Shown: positions 16,979 through 26,484, counted from the first letter of the stretch. The stretch: DNA of 55,892 nt from CAZIXN01 sp039180415 (GCA_039180415.1 JBCDDH010000014.1:1-55892), one strand, 5' to 3'. The notes: generated by a model from the sequence alone, not told the origin. Program-made: numbers and translations.

Positions 16979-17816
16979 ATGGCATGCCCCTCGACACCTA
17001 TTCAAGAAGTCACCGACACCATCCTCGCCGCCCGATGCTTGACAGCGGACTCGAACACTTGCCAAAAACCTCAACACTGACACAACGTGCCGCGGGATCA
17101 ACCTGTTCCTGCTCGCGCTCGCCGGCTGGTCCGCCGGCTATGCCAGCCCCTGGTGGCTGATCTTCAAACAAGCCCGCGACCGCGGCGGCCACGTTTGCAA
17201 AGGTGAGAAGGCCGTCACGGTCATCTTCTGGAAAGAGCTCACCGTCACCGACGAGCAGACCGGGGAGCCCAAGAAGCTGCCCGTCCTGCGACGCTACAAG
17301 GCCTTCAACGTCGAGCAGACCGAAGGCGTGGCATATCCGGAAATCAAGCTGCCTACCCGCCCGTTCACGCCGTGCGAGGCGGCCGAACGGCTCGTTGCCG
17401 GTTACACCGACGGGCCCCGCATCGTGCACACCGAAAGCCAAGCCCGCTACCGACCCGAAGACGACGAAATCCGCATCGCCCGGCCCGAGCGGTTCCTGAG
17501 CGCCGAGGAGTATTACGCCACCCTGTTCCACGAACTGGGGCACTCCACCGGGCACTCGTCCCGCCTCTACCGCGGGCTGGATACCAAACCGGCCGCGTTC
17601 GGCTCGCCCACGTACGCCAAGGAGGAACTGGTGGCCGAGTTCGCCGCCGCGGGCTTGTGCGGCCTCACCGGCATCGCGCCCACCACGATCGACAACGCGG
17701 CGGCGTACATCCAGGGCTGGCTGAAGGCGCTGAAGTCGGACAAGCGGCTGGCCGTCCACGCCGCCGGGGCGGGACAAAAAGCGGTGGACTGGATCGCCGG
17801 GGAACGCCACCGGTGA
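16979..17816 (+). pseudogene. Decayed ArdC-like antirestriction protein gene
   Basis: The 3' part, read continuously from about 17043 to a stop at 17816, is an ArdC-type protein: CRGINLFLLALAGW, FKQARDRGGHVCKGEKAV and VIFWKEL from the single-strand DNA-binding half, then a zincin-like metalloprotease half with HELGH (about 17530-17544) and EELVAEFAAAGLC. That frame has no ATG before the core and a TGA at 17040. A second frame from an ATG at 16979 holds the family-like start PIQEVTDTILA and stops at 17078, and the expected tryptophan-rich segment between is missing. I infer a frameshift plus deletion. A GTG at 17328 could only give the protease half. ArdC proteins ride on plasmids and integrative elements, so this marks a dead mobile element beside the tRNA. 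Confidence 0.72.
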
Positions 17817-17960
17817 TCCCGAGAGGATGGGGGCAGGCCAGCCCTGACGGGATTGAACTAAAGCTGTGTACGAACACAGGCTGATTCTCGCCTGGCCTTT
17901 GTGGGCTACTTCTGCCCGATCACCCATCAAAGCTCGTCGAGCCAAATGCTATGTCAAGCA

Positions 17961-18338
17961 TTAGTCGTTCAGGAGCCAACCAAAATCGGAATGATAAACG
18001 TAAGTGAATCCATAGGTGCTGTAATTAAAAACCGAGAGCCCAAAGGCATCACCGTTGTCTAACTGATTATAAACGGTCTTCCCGTAGTAGGTCGCAATAG
18101 GATGCAAGCCATGGCCTTGAAGTGTATTTGGGTAGCTACCGTGCTGTTCAAAGTGTTTGTTTAATTGAAGAATGAGTGGATCGCAGGTCACCAATACATC
18201 CGCAGGTTCAGGTCCGATGAGCAACCAAAGCCTCTGTGGGTATGCGATCGCACTGTAGTCGTAAACAACCAACAAAACGGGCCCTGTGAGTCCTAGCCCC
18301 AATATCGCCACGAGACATTTTCTTATGTGATTCTTCAT
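17961..18338 (-). CDS. Small membrane-anchored hypothetical protein
   Basis: I chose the ATG at 18338 because it is followed by a basic start and a hydrophobic helix (about residues 7-27, LVAILGLGLTGPVLLVVY), a signal anchor. The frame is open upstream to 18479 through a TTG. The remaining roughly 95 residues are polar and rich in aromatic residues and Tyr/His (TYYGKTVYNQLDNGDAFG, YGFTYVYHSDFGWLLND). I recognise no family. The DNA is visibly AT-richer than its neighbours, suggesting transfer. It lies directly behind an RHS fragment, where small partner genes are common, but no immunity family is evident. Confidence 0.45.
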   Translation of the reverse strand: MKNHIRKCLVAILGLGLTGPVLLVVYDYSAIAYPQRLWLLIGPEPADVLVTCDPLILQLNKHFEQHGSYPNTLQGHGLHPIATYYGKTVYNQLDNGDAFGLSVFNYSTYGFTYVYHSDFGWLLND

Positions 18339-18456
18339 AAGTAGTCGTTCACCGCGTTTCTCTGTAGGCATTCTTTTGGACAGCAGCCTGGTGGACATGG
18401 CGGAATTCTTAGATCTCTCCAGCTCGTAATAAATTCTCCCCTGCTCAACGCTCGCT

Positions 18457-19456
18457 TTAAGTTCTGCTGCAATAGCCAAATAAGGTTCCGGGAAACCGTC
18501 GATCCCCTGCTCGCAAATCTGCGGTGTACATCCAGTGCAACCTGATTGTTATGGGAATCAATTCTGGAATCAACTGAGCACCCTCTACCCTCATGTAAAT
18601 CCGCGATGGCCTTGGCGTGTACTCGTATCGTTCGACGAGGTGACCTGTGGCGGTCGTCAAGCCGATCACATTGTAATGGGCGTCTTGCAACGCGAAGTAC
18701 ACCCGCTCGCAGAAGTGCTCGTCGGTGTCCTGCAGCACGTCCTGGTTCACCGCCACCTGGATCAATTCGTCGATGTAGTCCAGGCCCCAGACGTGCTGTT
18801 TAAGCACGTAGTCCGATCCGTTGCGGACTTCCAGCAGCTGCCAACGGTCCGAGTAGTAGTCGTGGTAGATCCCGTCGGCGTCGCCGGAGTTCTGGATCTC
18901 CCGCTTTACCCGACGGCCTAAACCGTCGTAGGCGTACGTCGCGAGCACCGCGCCGCGTTCGGGGTCGGCGTTGCTGCCGTCCCCGTCGCCGTCGACAGGG
19001 AACGGCGTCCCGAAAATGTCGGCGTTGTCGGTGTAACCGGCGCTCACCTCGACGAGGCGGTTCCACGCGTCGTACCGGTACGCGAACGAGCCGTCGCAGA
19101 TCAGGTTGCCCGCCGCGTCGTAGACCAGCGAGGCCTGGGGATACGACTCGAAGCCGCCCCACTGCGGGTAGCCGTCCCCGTCGACCGCGAACGTCTCGTT
19201 GATCTGAACTTCGTGGTCGTCGTCGAAATCGCCGTCGTGGTTAAAGCCGTTGGTGTCGTTGTTGTGGTCGACCCAAACGGTGGCCCAGCGGATACCGATG
19301 GCACCGGTATCGGCGCTGAAGCCGACCCGCCCGCCGGCCATGTCGAAGCGATCCGACGAGGCGGAGGTCGCGAACACGTAGCTGTCCGTGCTTTCGAGGT
19401 TGTCCAGGCCCGGCTGGTCGGCGGACCAGTACACCTTGACGTCCGTGCCGTCGGCT
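18457..19456 (-). pseudogene. RHS/YD-repeat protein fragment, truncated at both ends
   Basis: The frame shows late-RHS features: YRYDAWNRLVEVSAG, TYAYDGLGRRVKREI, DRWQLLEVRNG, HVWGLDYIDELIQV and a last YNVIGLTTATGHLVERYEYTP repeat, with an Asp/Asn-rich insert (DHNNDTNGFNHDGDFDDD) before them. A stop codon precedes the first recognisable residues near 19456, and no start codon in context is present, so the large N-terminal part is gone. After the last repeat the frame runs into unrelated sequence (about 18457-18590) and lacks the conserved DPLG and GLYYYRARYY region of intact RHS cores. It is therefore an internal remnant of a once very large surface or toxin-delivery protein. Confidence 0.75.
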
Positions 19457-19747
19457 CACCGTGGCGGGGGACCCCGGAAGGCTCGACGAAGAGAAGCTGG
19501 CGTTCCTGGATGACGCCCTGCTCCGAAGCGTCACGCTCGCCTCTCGCGTCGCTTCGACCCTGGCTCGGTCAAGCCCCGGGGCTGTCTGAGAGGGATTCTG
19601 GGCACGCCGTGATCTCCGTCGCGGGCTCCCACGCAAGGGCACGACCCGCGACGGGCGGGCCGATGCGCGGTAGGTTTGACGGCTCGCCCAAACCACAATT
19701 GGCGGGCACGGATCACCCTTCCGCTCTTCCTCTTGGGTTCTGCGCTC
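19457..19747. other. Gap between RHS fragment and oxidoreductase gene, with a possible 3' gene remnant
   Basis: On the plus strand 19461-19589 reads as a 42-residue, coding-like end of a protein (DEEKLAFLDDALLRSVTLAS then VASTLARSSPGAV and a stop). It has no usable context and I recognise no family. It may be a leftover of a gene removed when the RHS gene was cut. The rest of the gap shows no clear promoter, repeat or RNA. Confidence 0.35.
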
Positions 19748-20845
19748 ATGGCCAAGATCAAACACGGCATCATCGGCACCGGCGGCATGGCCGCGGCCCA
19801 CGCCCGAAACTTCGCCGCGATCCCCGGCGTCGAGACCGTGGCGTGCTACGACGTGCTGCCCGACCGCGCCCAACGGTTCGCAGAGACGCACGGCATCCGG
19901 CACGCCGTCGGCAGCGTGGACGACCTGCTGGACGCCTGCGATTCCGTATCGATCGTCACGCCCGACGCGTTCCACGCGGAGCTCTCGCTCAAGACGCTCG
20001 CGGCGGGCCGGCACCTGCTGTGCGAGAAGCCGTTGGCCACGACGTTGGCCGACGCGCGGAAGGTCGCCAAAGCGGCGCGGGCGGCGAACGAGCGCGGCGT
20101 GACGCACCTGATCAACTTCAGCTACCGCGACGCGTCGGCGTTCCAGAAGGCGATCCGAATCGCCGCCGAAGGCAAACTCGGCCGGGTCCGCCACGTCACC
20201 GGCAAGTACCTCCAGGCGTGGCTGAGCACCAAGGTCTGGGGCAGCCCGCTGTCGGAGGGCTGGCTGTGGCGTCAGCAGATCCCGCCCGGCGGCGGCCCGG
20301 CGGCGGGCGGCACGCTCGGCGACATCGGCTGCCACATCCTCGACTTCACCACCGCGGTGGCCGGCGACGTCAAGGCGCTGCGCTGCCTGGCGCGCACGTT
20401 CCCCAAGGTCCACCCCGACACGGGCGACACCCTGACGTCCTACGGCGGGAAGAAGTTCAACGCCAACGACTCGGTGCTGATCGATCTCGAACTCGCCGAC
20501 GGGCAGGGCGTGGGCACGGTCGAGGCGACCCGCTGGGCGACCGGGCACCCCAACCAGGTCGCGCTGGGCGTCTACGGCACGGAGGGCGCGGTCGAAATCG
20601 ACCTCGAGCGGAGCTACACCATCCTGCGGACGTGTCTGGGCAAGGCGCGGCACAAGGCCGAGTGGAAAGACGTTGAGGTCAAGCCGACGCCAAACAACTA
20701 CGCGCGGTTCGTGCGTTCGATCAAGACGGGGAAAAACGATCAGGCGGACCTGGTGCGCGGGGCGCAGGTGCAGGCGTATCTGGACGCGTGCGAGCGTTCG
20801 GCGGAGAGCGGCGGAAAGCGGGTCACGATCCGAAAGCACGTGTGA
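19748..20845 (+). CDS. Gfo/Idh/MocA family oxidoreductase
   Basis: The 365-residue protein starts at the ATG at 19748, where the NAD(P)-binding Rossmann motif begins (HGIIGTGGMAAAHARN, about residues 5-20). CEKPLATTLADARK at about 97-110 holds the lysine of the family's EKP motif, and GGGPAAGGTLGDIGCHILDF at about 180-199 carries the conserved DIGCH with the catalytic-region histidine. Such enzymes oxidise or epimerise sugars and polyols with NAD(P). It stands at the edge of the glycan cluster and 157 bases upstream of the LacI regulator, so a role in sugar metabolism is likely. Its substrate cannot be told from sequence. Confidence 0.9.
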   Translation: MAKIKHGIIGTGGMAAAHARNFAAIPGVETVACYDVLPDRAQRFAETHGIRHAVGSVDDLLDACDSVSIVTPDAFHAELSLKTLAAGRHLLCEKPLATTLADARKVAKAARAANERGVTHLINFSYRDASAFQKAIRIAAEGKLGRVRHVTGKYLQAWLSTKVWGSPLSEGWLWRQQIPPGGGPAAGGTLGDIGCHILDFTTAVAGDVKALRCLARTFPKVHPDTGDTLTSYGGKKFNANDSVLIDLELADGQGVGTVEATRWATGHPNQVALGVYGTEGAVEIDLERSYTILRTCLGKARHKAEWKDVEVKPTPNNYARFVRSIKTGKNDQADLVRGAQVQAYLDACERSAESGGKRVTIRKHV

Positions 20846-21002
20846 GGCGTCGGCGGCACGGAACGCGGGCCGATGGCTCGAGAGGGCGCGCCGCCGTCCG
20901 GGCTTCGCGGCTCGAGAAGTTAAGCTCGGCATACTCGACTCGGCGACGCGACCCCGCAGGTATGCTCGGACGGCATCTCGCGACCGCAACACCAAGGCCC
21001 GT

Positions 21003-22127
21003 ATGAAATCGAACTCGCCCCGACTGATCGACATTGCCGAACGCGCGAAGCTGTCGGTGACGTCGATCTCGCGCATCCTGGGCGGGCAGCGGCTCTCGGA
21101 ATACAGCCCGGCGACGCAGGAACGCGTCCGTAAGATCGCCGAGGAGATGGGCTGGCGGCCCAACCTCGTGGTCCGCGGGATGAAGACCGGGCAGACGCAC
21201 ACGTTCGGCGTGTTCATGGCGCCGTACGACACGTTCTGGACCGGCGTGGTCTACGGCATCCACGACACGCTGCTGGACGCCAAGCAGGTGCCGCTGGTGC
21301 TCTGGCCGCACGCGCTGGTGCACCCGACGCTCGAGGCCGCCGACCCCGACGGCCAGACCCAGGTCGCCGCCCGCAACAACGCGACCCCCGGCGGCGCGGG
21401 CCTGCCGGGCAGCCACGTCGCGGACCCCGAAGGCTCGGAGCGGCGGGAGCTGGATCGCATCAACTGCCTCGAAGACCGACGGGTCGACGCCATCCTGAGT
21501 TGGCCGCTCCACGAGCGCAACGCGCGGGAGCGCCTGACCATGCTCAGCTCGCGCGGCTGGCGGGTGGTGACGATCGACGACGCGTTGCCGGCCCCGGCCA
21601 AGTCGATCTACGTGGGCGGCGACGAGACGGGCACGATGCGGACCGTCCGCGATCACCTCGCGGGCTTGGGGCACCAGCGCGTGGCCTACGTCGGCGTCGA
21701 CCGCCAACACACCTGGGCCCGCCGACGCAAAGCCGCGTTCGCCGAGGTTTGGCCCGACCGCGACGCCTGCCCGATGCTCGACCTGGAGTACGACGACGGG
21801 TCGTGCAGCGGCGAAGCCCTTGCGTTCATCCAAGCGCACCCGCGGACCACCGCGGTCGTTGCCGCCACCGATCATCTCGCCCGCCAAATCACCCGGGCCC
21901 TGATGCAGGCCGGGCGATGCGTGCCCGACGACCTGTCGATCGTCGGCTACGGCAACGACGCGTTCGGCAGCGGCGACGTCCCGCTGACCACCGTCGACCA
22001 GCAGCCCTACGAGGTCGGCTGCGTCGCAGCACGGGTGGCGCTGCAGAAGATCAAGCCCCAAGACCGGCAAGTATTGGTGCCGACACGGCTGCTGACCCGG
22101 CGCTCGACCCAGCCCGCGAAGGGCTGA
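21003..22127 (+). CDS. LacI-family transcriptional regulator
   Basis: The 374-residue protein has an N-terminal LacI helix-turn-helix (LIDIAERAKLSVTSISRILGG, about 8-28) and a periplasmic-binding-like sensor domain from about 65 (HTFGVFMAPYDTFWTGVVYG) to VGYGNDAFGSGDVPLTTVDQ near 325. The hinge helix reads NLVVRGMKTGQTH where most members have LARSLRTG, so the leucine that wedges into the operator centre is a methionine. There is an unusual insert at about 105-155 (rich in Ala, Gly and Pro). It is encoded beside the esterase and GH130 genes and is the best candidate to bind the palindromic motif at 23790 and related sites. That link is inferred. Confidence 0.9.
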   Translation: MKSNSPRLIDIAERAKLSVTSISRILGGQRLSEYSPATQERVRKIAEEMGWRPNLVVRGMKTGQTHTFGVFMAPYDTFWTGVVYGIHDTLLDAKQVPLVLWPHALVHPTLEAADPDGQTQVAARNNATPGGAGLPGSHVADPEGSERRELDRINCLEDRRVDAILSWPLHERNARERLTMLSSRGWRVVTIDDALPAPAKSIYVGGDETGTMRTVRDHLAGLGHQRVAYVGVDRQHTWARRRKAAFAEVWPDRDACPMLDLEYDDGSCSGEALAFIQAHPRTTAVVAATDHLARQITRALMQAGRCVPDDLSIVGYGNDAFGSGDVPLTTVDQQPYEVGCVAARVALQKIKPQDRQVLVPTRLLTRRSTQPAKG

Positions 22128-22148
22128 GCCGTCGGCCCCAACCGCTGC

Positions 22149-23675
22149 TTACGGGGCGGTCGCGGCCAACTCGATCTGAAACGGCGTGGCGGGCAGCTTC
22201 TCGGAGTTGACCAGATTCACCTTCGGGTCGGCGTGGTTCGCATACCGCACGTCCACCGGGCTTGGAACCTGCGGGGACCACACCGCGACCGTATCGGGCG
22301 CGACGATTTCGGTTTCGGCCTTGGCTCGGGTTCCGCTGCGATCTCCCAGGACAAACGCGGCGGGCGGCGTGCCGTCCTCGTCGGTCCGCAGGCCTTCGCC
22401 GACGCGGTCGAAGGTGACCAGCACCCGGCTCGCGTCGTCAGGGTCGAGGCGGACGTTAATGGGCCGGGGGCTGCCCGCGACGGTGCCCGTGAAGCCGTAG
22501 ACCTCATGCAGCGCGAGACGGGCCAGGCGTTCACCGACCGGCTGCTTGTTCGGCGGGTGGATGTCGTCGGCCTTGCCCACGTCGATGGTGACGGCCATGT
22601 CCACGTTGGGCAATTCCAGCGCGGTCAGGCGTTGCTGGTTCCGGAAGCTCGCCCAATTGGCGTTGTTCTTGGCGAAGTTGGGCAGCTGCACGAAGTACAC
22701 CGGCAGGTCGGGGTTCTGGAACCCTTCCCGCCACGAGCCGACCAGATCGGTAAACAGCTCGCGATAGACGACCGGCATCCACGCGTCGGATTCGCCCTGG
22801 TACCACAGCACCCCGCGGATCGACATCGGCTGGAACGGGTGGACCATGCCGTTGTCCAGCGCGGACAGTTTGTGCTGCGGGCCGGCCCCCATCCACAGCG
22901 GACGCGGCCCTTGCTTCCCGCCGGCTTCCCATTCGGCGACCGCGGCCTTGTGGCTCTCGACGTTCCGGGCGTAGGTGTTGCGCAGGCGTTGGGCGTGCGG
23001 GCTGGCGTCCAGCGTGTCGGGCGGCAGCCACGCCCGGATCTTCGAGCCGCCCCAGGCCGACTGGATCAGACCGATCGGCCGATCGAGCTCCCGCCGCAGG
23101 TTGTGGCCAAAGAAAACCGCGACCGCCGAAAAACGCTCGAGCGTGCCCGGGCCGCTGATCTGCCATTGCACGTCGATATCACGCTGCGGCTGGTCTTTGG
23201 AAACATGCGGCGCTTTAAGCAGGCGCAGGTTCGGCTGCGGGGCCATCGCCAATACCCACTTCTGGCCCCAGGAATTCCGGATCGGCCAACCCATGTTCGA
23301 TTGCCCCGAGCAGAACCACACCTCGCCGGCGACGACGTCGGTCAGCGTGATCTGCTCGCTTCCGGCCACCGTCAACTCGTACGGCCCGACGTCCACGACC
23401 TCCGGCAACTCGGCGAGCCAGTAACCGTCGCCACCGGCGATCGCCGAGCCCTCGTGCCCCGCGAGCGTCACCGTCACCTCGCTGCCCGGGGCGTCCCAAC
23501 CCCAAACGCGGACCGGGGCCTCGGCCTGGAAAACCATGTGGTCCGTGAACGGCGCCCCCAACCGCAGCGACTCCGCTGCCGCGGGCGGGACGCTCGCCGT
23601 AAACGCCAACACGAACACCAAGCAGGTCAGAGCCAAACCGGCACGAGAAGGGAAGCAGGGTCGGTTCATAGTCAA
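22149..23675 (-). CDS. Secreted SASA-domain (SGNH) carbohydrate esterase, sialate O-acetylesterase family
   Basis: The 508-residue protein has a Sec signal peptide ending near AAAE (residues 33-35), then a beta-sandwich-like region and an SGNH hydrolase. FCSGQSNMGWP holds the nucleophile S126 in GQSNM, WYQGESD (about 297-303) is block III, and DIHPPNK (about 375-381) supplies the catalytic Asp-His. Planctomycete members of this family deacetylate plant and algal glycans more often than sialic acid, so I read it as an O-acetyl esterase. It is divergent from the GH130 gene; its promoter at 23763-23790 sits next to the perfect palindrome at 23790-23807. Confidence 0.88.
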   Translation of the reverse strand: MTMNRPCFPSRAGLALTCLVFVLAFTASVPPAAAESLRLGAPFTDHMVFQAEAPVRVWGWDAPGSEVTVTLAGHEGSAIAGGDGYWLAELPEVVDVGPYELTVAGSEQITLTDVVAGEVWFCSGQSNMGWPIRNSWGQKWVLAMAPQPNLRLLKAPHVSKDQPQRDIDVQWQISGPGTLERFSAVAVFFGHNLRRELDRPIGLIQSAWGGSKIRAWLPPDTLDASPHAQRLRNTYARNVESHKAAVAEWEAGGKQGPRPLWMGAGPQHKLSALDNGMVHPFQPMSIRGVLWYQGESDAWMPVVYRELFTDLVGSWREGFQNPDLPVYFVQLPNFAKNNANWASFRNQQRLTALELPNVDMAVTIDVGKADDIHPPNKQPVGERLARLALHEVYGFTGTVAGSPRPINVRLDPDDASRVLVTFDRVGEGLRTDEDGTPPAAFVLGDRSGTRAKAETEIVAPDTVAVWSPQVPSPVDVRYANHADPKVNLVNSEKLPATPFQIELAATAP

Positions 23676-23762
23676 AAAGCCCCGGGCAGGGCCAGACGAA
23701 GGAGATGAAAATTACTTAAAATACTTTAACGAACAAAAAAAGCCAAGTCGGGACAGAATATG

Positions 23763-23790
23763 ATTGTAAACTCAAACACAGAAATCGCAA
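23763..23790 (-). promoter_or_regulatory. Candidate promoter of the esterase gene
   Basis: On the minus strand TTGCGA (23790-23785) and TACAAT (23768-23763) are separated by 16 bases, about 85 bases before the esterase start. The palindromic site abuts the -35 box. The -35 match is moderate. Confidence 0.5.
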
Positions 23791-23807
23791 TCACAAATAT
23801 TTGTGAT
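23790..23807. promoter_or_regulatory. Operator site A: perfect 18-bp palindrome
   Basis: ATCACAAATATTTGTGAT is an exact inverted repeat in the AT-rich divergent region between the esterase and GH130 genes. Its half-site ATTTGTGA recurs at 28518, 31955 and 34685. Size and even symmetry fit a dimeric helix-turn-helix regulator; the neighbouring LacI protein is the first candidate. Confidence 0.75.
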
Positions 23808-23854
23808 ATTTTACCCGTTCCCTTTCGTCCCAGCAACCCAATCCCCCCACCGCC

Positions 23855-24811
23855 ATGCTCGACGTCACCCAGATCTTCCAGCGTCAATCCGACCGCCCCA
23901 TCCTCAGCTACCGCGACTTCCCCGGCGTCGCCCAGGTCTACAACCCCGGGCCCGCCAAGGTCGGTGACGAGTACATCCTGCTGGTCAGCGTCGTCGATCA
24001 CCAGACCCCAGGCACCGGCCGCGACGTCGGCGAGTCCCGCGTCGCCCGCTCCAAGGACGGCGTGAACTTCGAGCTGTCCACCGAGAACTTCATCCCGCAC
24101 GACGACTCGCAAGAACCCTACTCGCTGTTCCACCACTACATCGACCCGCGCATCACGCCGCTGGAGGGCTACCACTACATCATCACGCCGGCCATGGTCC
24201 GCGGCTGGGACTCGCCCGTGGGGCAGCTCGGCCGAACCAAGGACTTCTCCCCCGGCAGCTACGAACGCCTGGGTGTCATCAGCCAACCCAAGAACCGCGG
24301 CGCCTCGCTGTTCCCCGAGAAGATCAACGGCAAGTACTGGAAGCTCGACCGCCCCGGCGGCGGCGACGGGTCCAACGGCGAGATCTGGATCAGTTCCTCG
24401 CCCGACCTCCTGCACTGGGGCGACTTCCGCCCACTGCTCCAGCCCAATTACAAGTTTTGGAACCTCAACAAGATGGGCCCGACCCCGCCCATCAAGACGG
24501 ATAAGGGTTGGCTCGACCTGGTCCACGGCGTCTTCGAACCCGCCGGCGGCGCGGTGTACTACATCGGCGCGATCCTGCTGGACCTCGACGAGCCGTGGAA
24601 GGTGATCGGCAAGACGCAGAGCTATCTGATGATGCCCGAACTCGAGTGGGAGCGCTCGGGCAACTGTGACAACGTCGTGTTCCCCTGCGGGGTCCTGCCC
24701 GAGTACGACAAAGACGAACTCCGCCTCTACTACGGCGCCACCGACTGCCACATCGGCTTGGCCATCGGCTCGATCTCCCAGACCGTTGAAGCCTGTTTGA
24801 AAGGCTTGTAA
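23855..24811 (+). CDS. GH130 beta-mannoside phosphorylase/mannosidase
   Basis: The 318-residue protein has the five-bladed propeller signature of family GH130: YNPGPAKVGDEYILLV near the start, HYIDPRIT with D97 as the likely catalytic acid, ASLFPEKINGKYWKLDRP, EIWISSSPDLLHWG, PPIKTDKGWLDLVHGVF, AILLDLDEPWKVIG and VVFPCGVL. It has no signal peptide, so it should act in the cytoplasm, cleaving beta-mannosyl linkages with phosphate or water. It starts the transcription unit that continues into two sulfatases (gaps of 38 and 51 bases). Operator site A lies 48 bases upstream of its start. The GH130 subfamily, and so the exact linkage, cannot be fixed by eye. Confidence 0.88.
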   Translation: MLDVTQIFQRQSDRPILSYRDFPGVAQVYNPGPAKVGDEYILLVSVVDHQTPGTGRDVGESRVARSKDGVNFELSTENFIPHDDSQEPYSLFHHYIDPRITPLEGYHYIITPAMVRGWDSPVGQLGRTKDFSPGSYERLGVISQPKNRGASLFPEKINGKYWKLDRPGGGDGSNGEIWISSSPDLLHWGDFRPLLQPNYKFWNLNKMGPTPPIKTDKGWLDLVHGVFEPAGGAVYYIGAILLDLDEPWKVIGKTQSYLMMPELEWERSGNCDNVVFPCGVLPEYDKDELRLYYGATDCHIGLAIGSISQTVEACLKGL

Positions 24812-24849
24812 ATCACGATCCGCCTTCATTTCTGCATCACGAGTCAAAC

Positions 24850-26433
24850 ATGAATCTGTTCCGCAACATCGGCCTGGCGGGGTGTTTGGCGGTGGGAGCC
24901 GCGACCCCTTCGAGCGCGGAGGGTCCGCTCAACGTGCTGGTCATCGTCGCCGACGACGCCGAGATGCTCGACATCGGGCGCTACGGCGGGACCCTGCCCA
25001 CTCCCCACCTCGACCGGCTGGCCGACGAAGGATTGCGCTTCACGAACTGCTACGCCACGGCAACCGTGTGCACCCCCAGCCGGTTCACGCTGCTGACCGG
25101 GCAGTACCCCAGCACCAGCCGGACGCTGACCGACGCGACCGAGCCGGGGGCTTGGCCGGTGTTGCGTTGGAATACCTTCATCGAAGAAGCCGACGTGACG
25201 ATCGCCGACCGCTTCGAAGCCCGCGGCTACCACACGGCGTTCATCGGCAAGTGGCACAACGGCAGCCCGCGGCAGTGGCACGTGCCCTACGAAACCCAGG
25301 TGGACAACCCCCAATGGCAGGACGATCTGGTCGAGAACGGCCAGATCCGCCGGGACTACGTCCAACAAACCGCGGGTTTCGACGAGGCCGCGGCCGTCTA
25401 TACGGAAAACGTCCGCTGGCTGCCCGTGGCCAAGCCCGCCAAGGGCCACCAGCAACACTGGATGACCGACGAGACCAACCGCGTCCTCCGCGAACAGGCC
25501 GAGGCCGACGAGCCGTGGTTCGTCTACCACGCCACCACGCTGCCACACCCGCCGGATACGGTCGACTCGCTGAAAGCCGACCCCCGCATCACCCTCTTGG
25601 GCCTGCGTGACGAACACCTCGACGCCCAGCCGTCGCCCGAGTCGGTGCTCGCCCGCACCGAGGCGCACGGCCCGTACCACGGCGGCCACCCGTACGACGT
25701 CCCGCACGGCGAGTTCCGCGCCAGCGAAGCCGCCGGCATTCTCTGGCTGGACGACGCGGTCGGCGCGATGCTCGCCGAACTCGAAGCCACCGGCCAACTC
25801 AACGAAACGGTCGTCGTCTTTACCAGCGATCACGGCCGCACCGGCAAATTCGTGCTCAACGAGGGCCGCGTGCCCCTAATCGTCCGTCTGCCCGATGGCG
25901 CTCGCGCCGGAGAGGTCGAAGACGCGCTGGTGAGCCTGGTGGACCTGCCCGCAACGCTGCTCGAACTGTCGAACCGCGAACCGGACCCGGGCGCGGGCCA
26001 CGCCGACTGGCCGAGCGTCAGTTTCGCGCCATTGATCCGCGGCGAAGCGGAAACGGCGCGCGACGCCGTGTTCATGGAGATCACGCTCACCCGCGCCGTC
26101 GTGACCCCGCGTTTCAAGTACATCGCCACGCGTTTCCCGCCCCGCGTCGCCGAAGGCCTGACGCCCGAGACCCGGCAACGGATCAACCAGGAAGGCCGGT
26201 TCGCTTCGCCCGACGACCCCGACGGCAACGTCGTCCGCTACCGCGCCGACGCCCGCTTCCCGGGGTACTTCGACGACGATCAACTCTACGACCTCCAAGC
26301 CGACCCCGGCGAACAGCGCAACCTCGCCGACGACCCCGAGCACGCCGCGACGCTTTCGCGTTTGCAAGCCCTGCTCGAAGCGCACGTCCGGACCACGCCG
26401 TTCCGCTTCGGAGAATTCGGCCACCGGCCTTAA
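24850..26433 (+). CDS. Secreted type I sulfatase
   Basis: The 527-residue protein has a Sec signal peptide (cut near SSAEG, residue 23), then the arylsulfatase fold. VADDAE (D35, D36) are calcium ligands, and CTPSR at 74-78 has the cysteine that becomes formylglycine. GKWHNG carries the conserved lysine and histidine, and TSDHGR further on holds the second metal Asp-His. The C-terminal part YFDDDQLYDLQADPGEQRNLADDP is the family's end motif. It is a close paralogue of the sulfatase at 33121. It should remove sulfate esters from glycan in the periplasm or outside. No formylglycine-generating enzyme is in the window. Confidence 0.93.
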   Translation: MNLFRNIGLAGCLAVGAATPSSAEGPLNVLVIVADDAEMLDIGRYGGTLPTPHLDRLADEGLRFTNCYATATVCTPSRFTLLTGQYPSTSRTLTDATEPGAWPVLRWNTFIEEADVTIADRFEARGYHTAFIGKWHNGSPRQWHVPYETQVDNPQWQDDLVENGQIRRDYVQQTAGFDEAAAVYTENVRWLPVAKPAKGHQQHWMTDETNRVLREQAEADEPWFVYHATTLPHPPDTVDSLKADPRITLLGLRDEHLDAQPSPESVLARTEAHGPYHGGHPYDVPHGEFRASEAAGILWLDDAVGAMLAELEATGQLNETVVVFTSDHGRTGKFVLNEGRVPLIVRLPDGARAGEVEDALVSLVDLPATLLELSNREPDPGAGHADWPSVSFAPLIRGEAETARDAVFMEITLTRAVVTPRFKYIATRFPPRVAEGLTPETRQRINQEGRFASPDDPDGNVVRYRADARFPGYFDDDQLYDLQADPGEQRNLADDPEHAATLSRLQALLEAHVRTTPFRFGEFGHRP

Positions 26434-26484
26434 TCCGCAACAACCCGCCGCCGCCGTCCATCCCAACCCCACCGAGATCGAACC

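Noticed and set aside
17817..17960. Hairpin CTGTGT-ACGA-ACACAG near 17864 as an RNA gene or terminator
   Set aside because: Six-bp stem, no T-run and no further structure; it does not stand out. The gap otherwise shows nothing.
16767..19747. A second copy of the tRNA 3' end as right attachment site of the island
   Set aside because: I looked for CAGGTTCGAATCCTG-like sequence up to the oxidoreductase gene and found none; the echo at 16874 copies an internal tRNA part, not the 3' end.
19241..21232. A 663-codon open frame on the minus strand across the oxidoreductase gene
   Set aside because: It is a shadow of the GC-rich plus-strand Gfo/Idh/MocA gene; the product is low-complexity, Arg/Ala/Val-rich and has no domain pattern.
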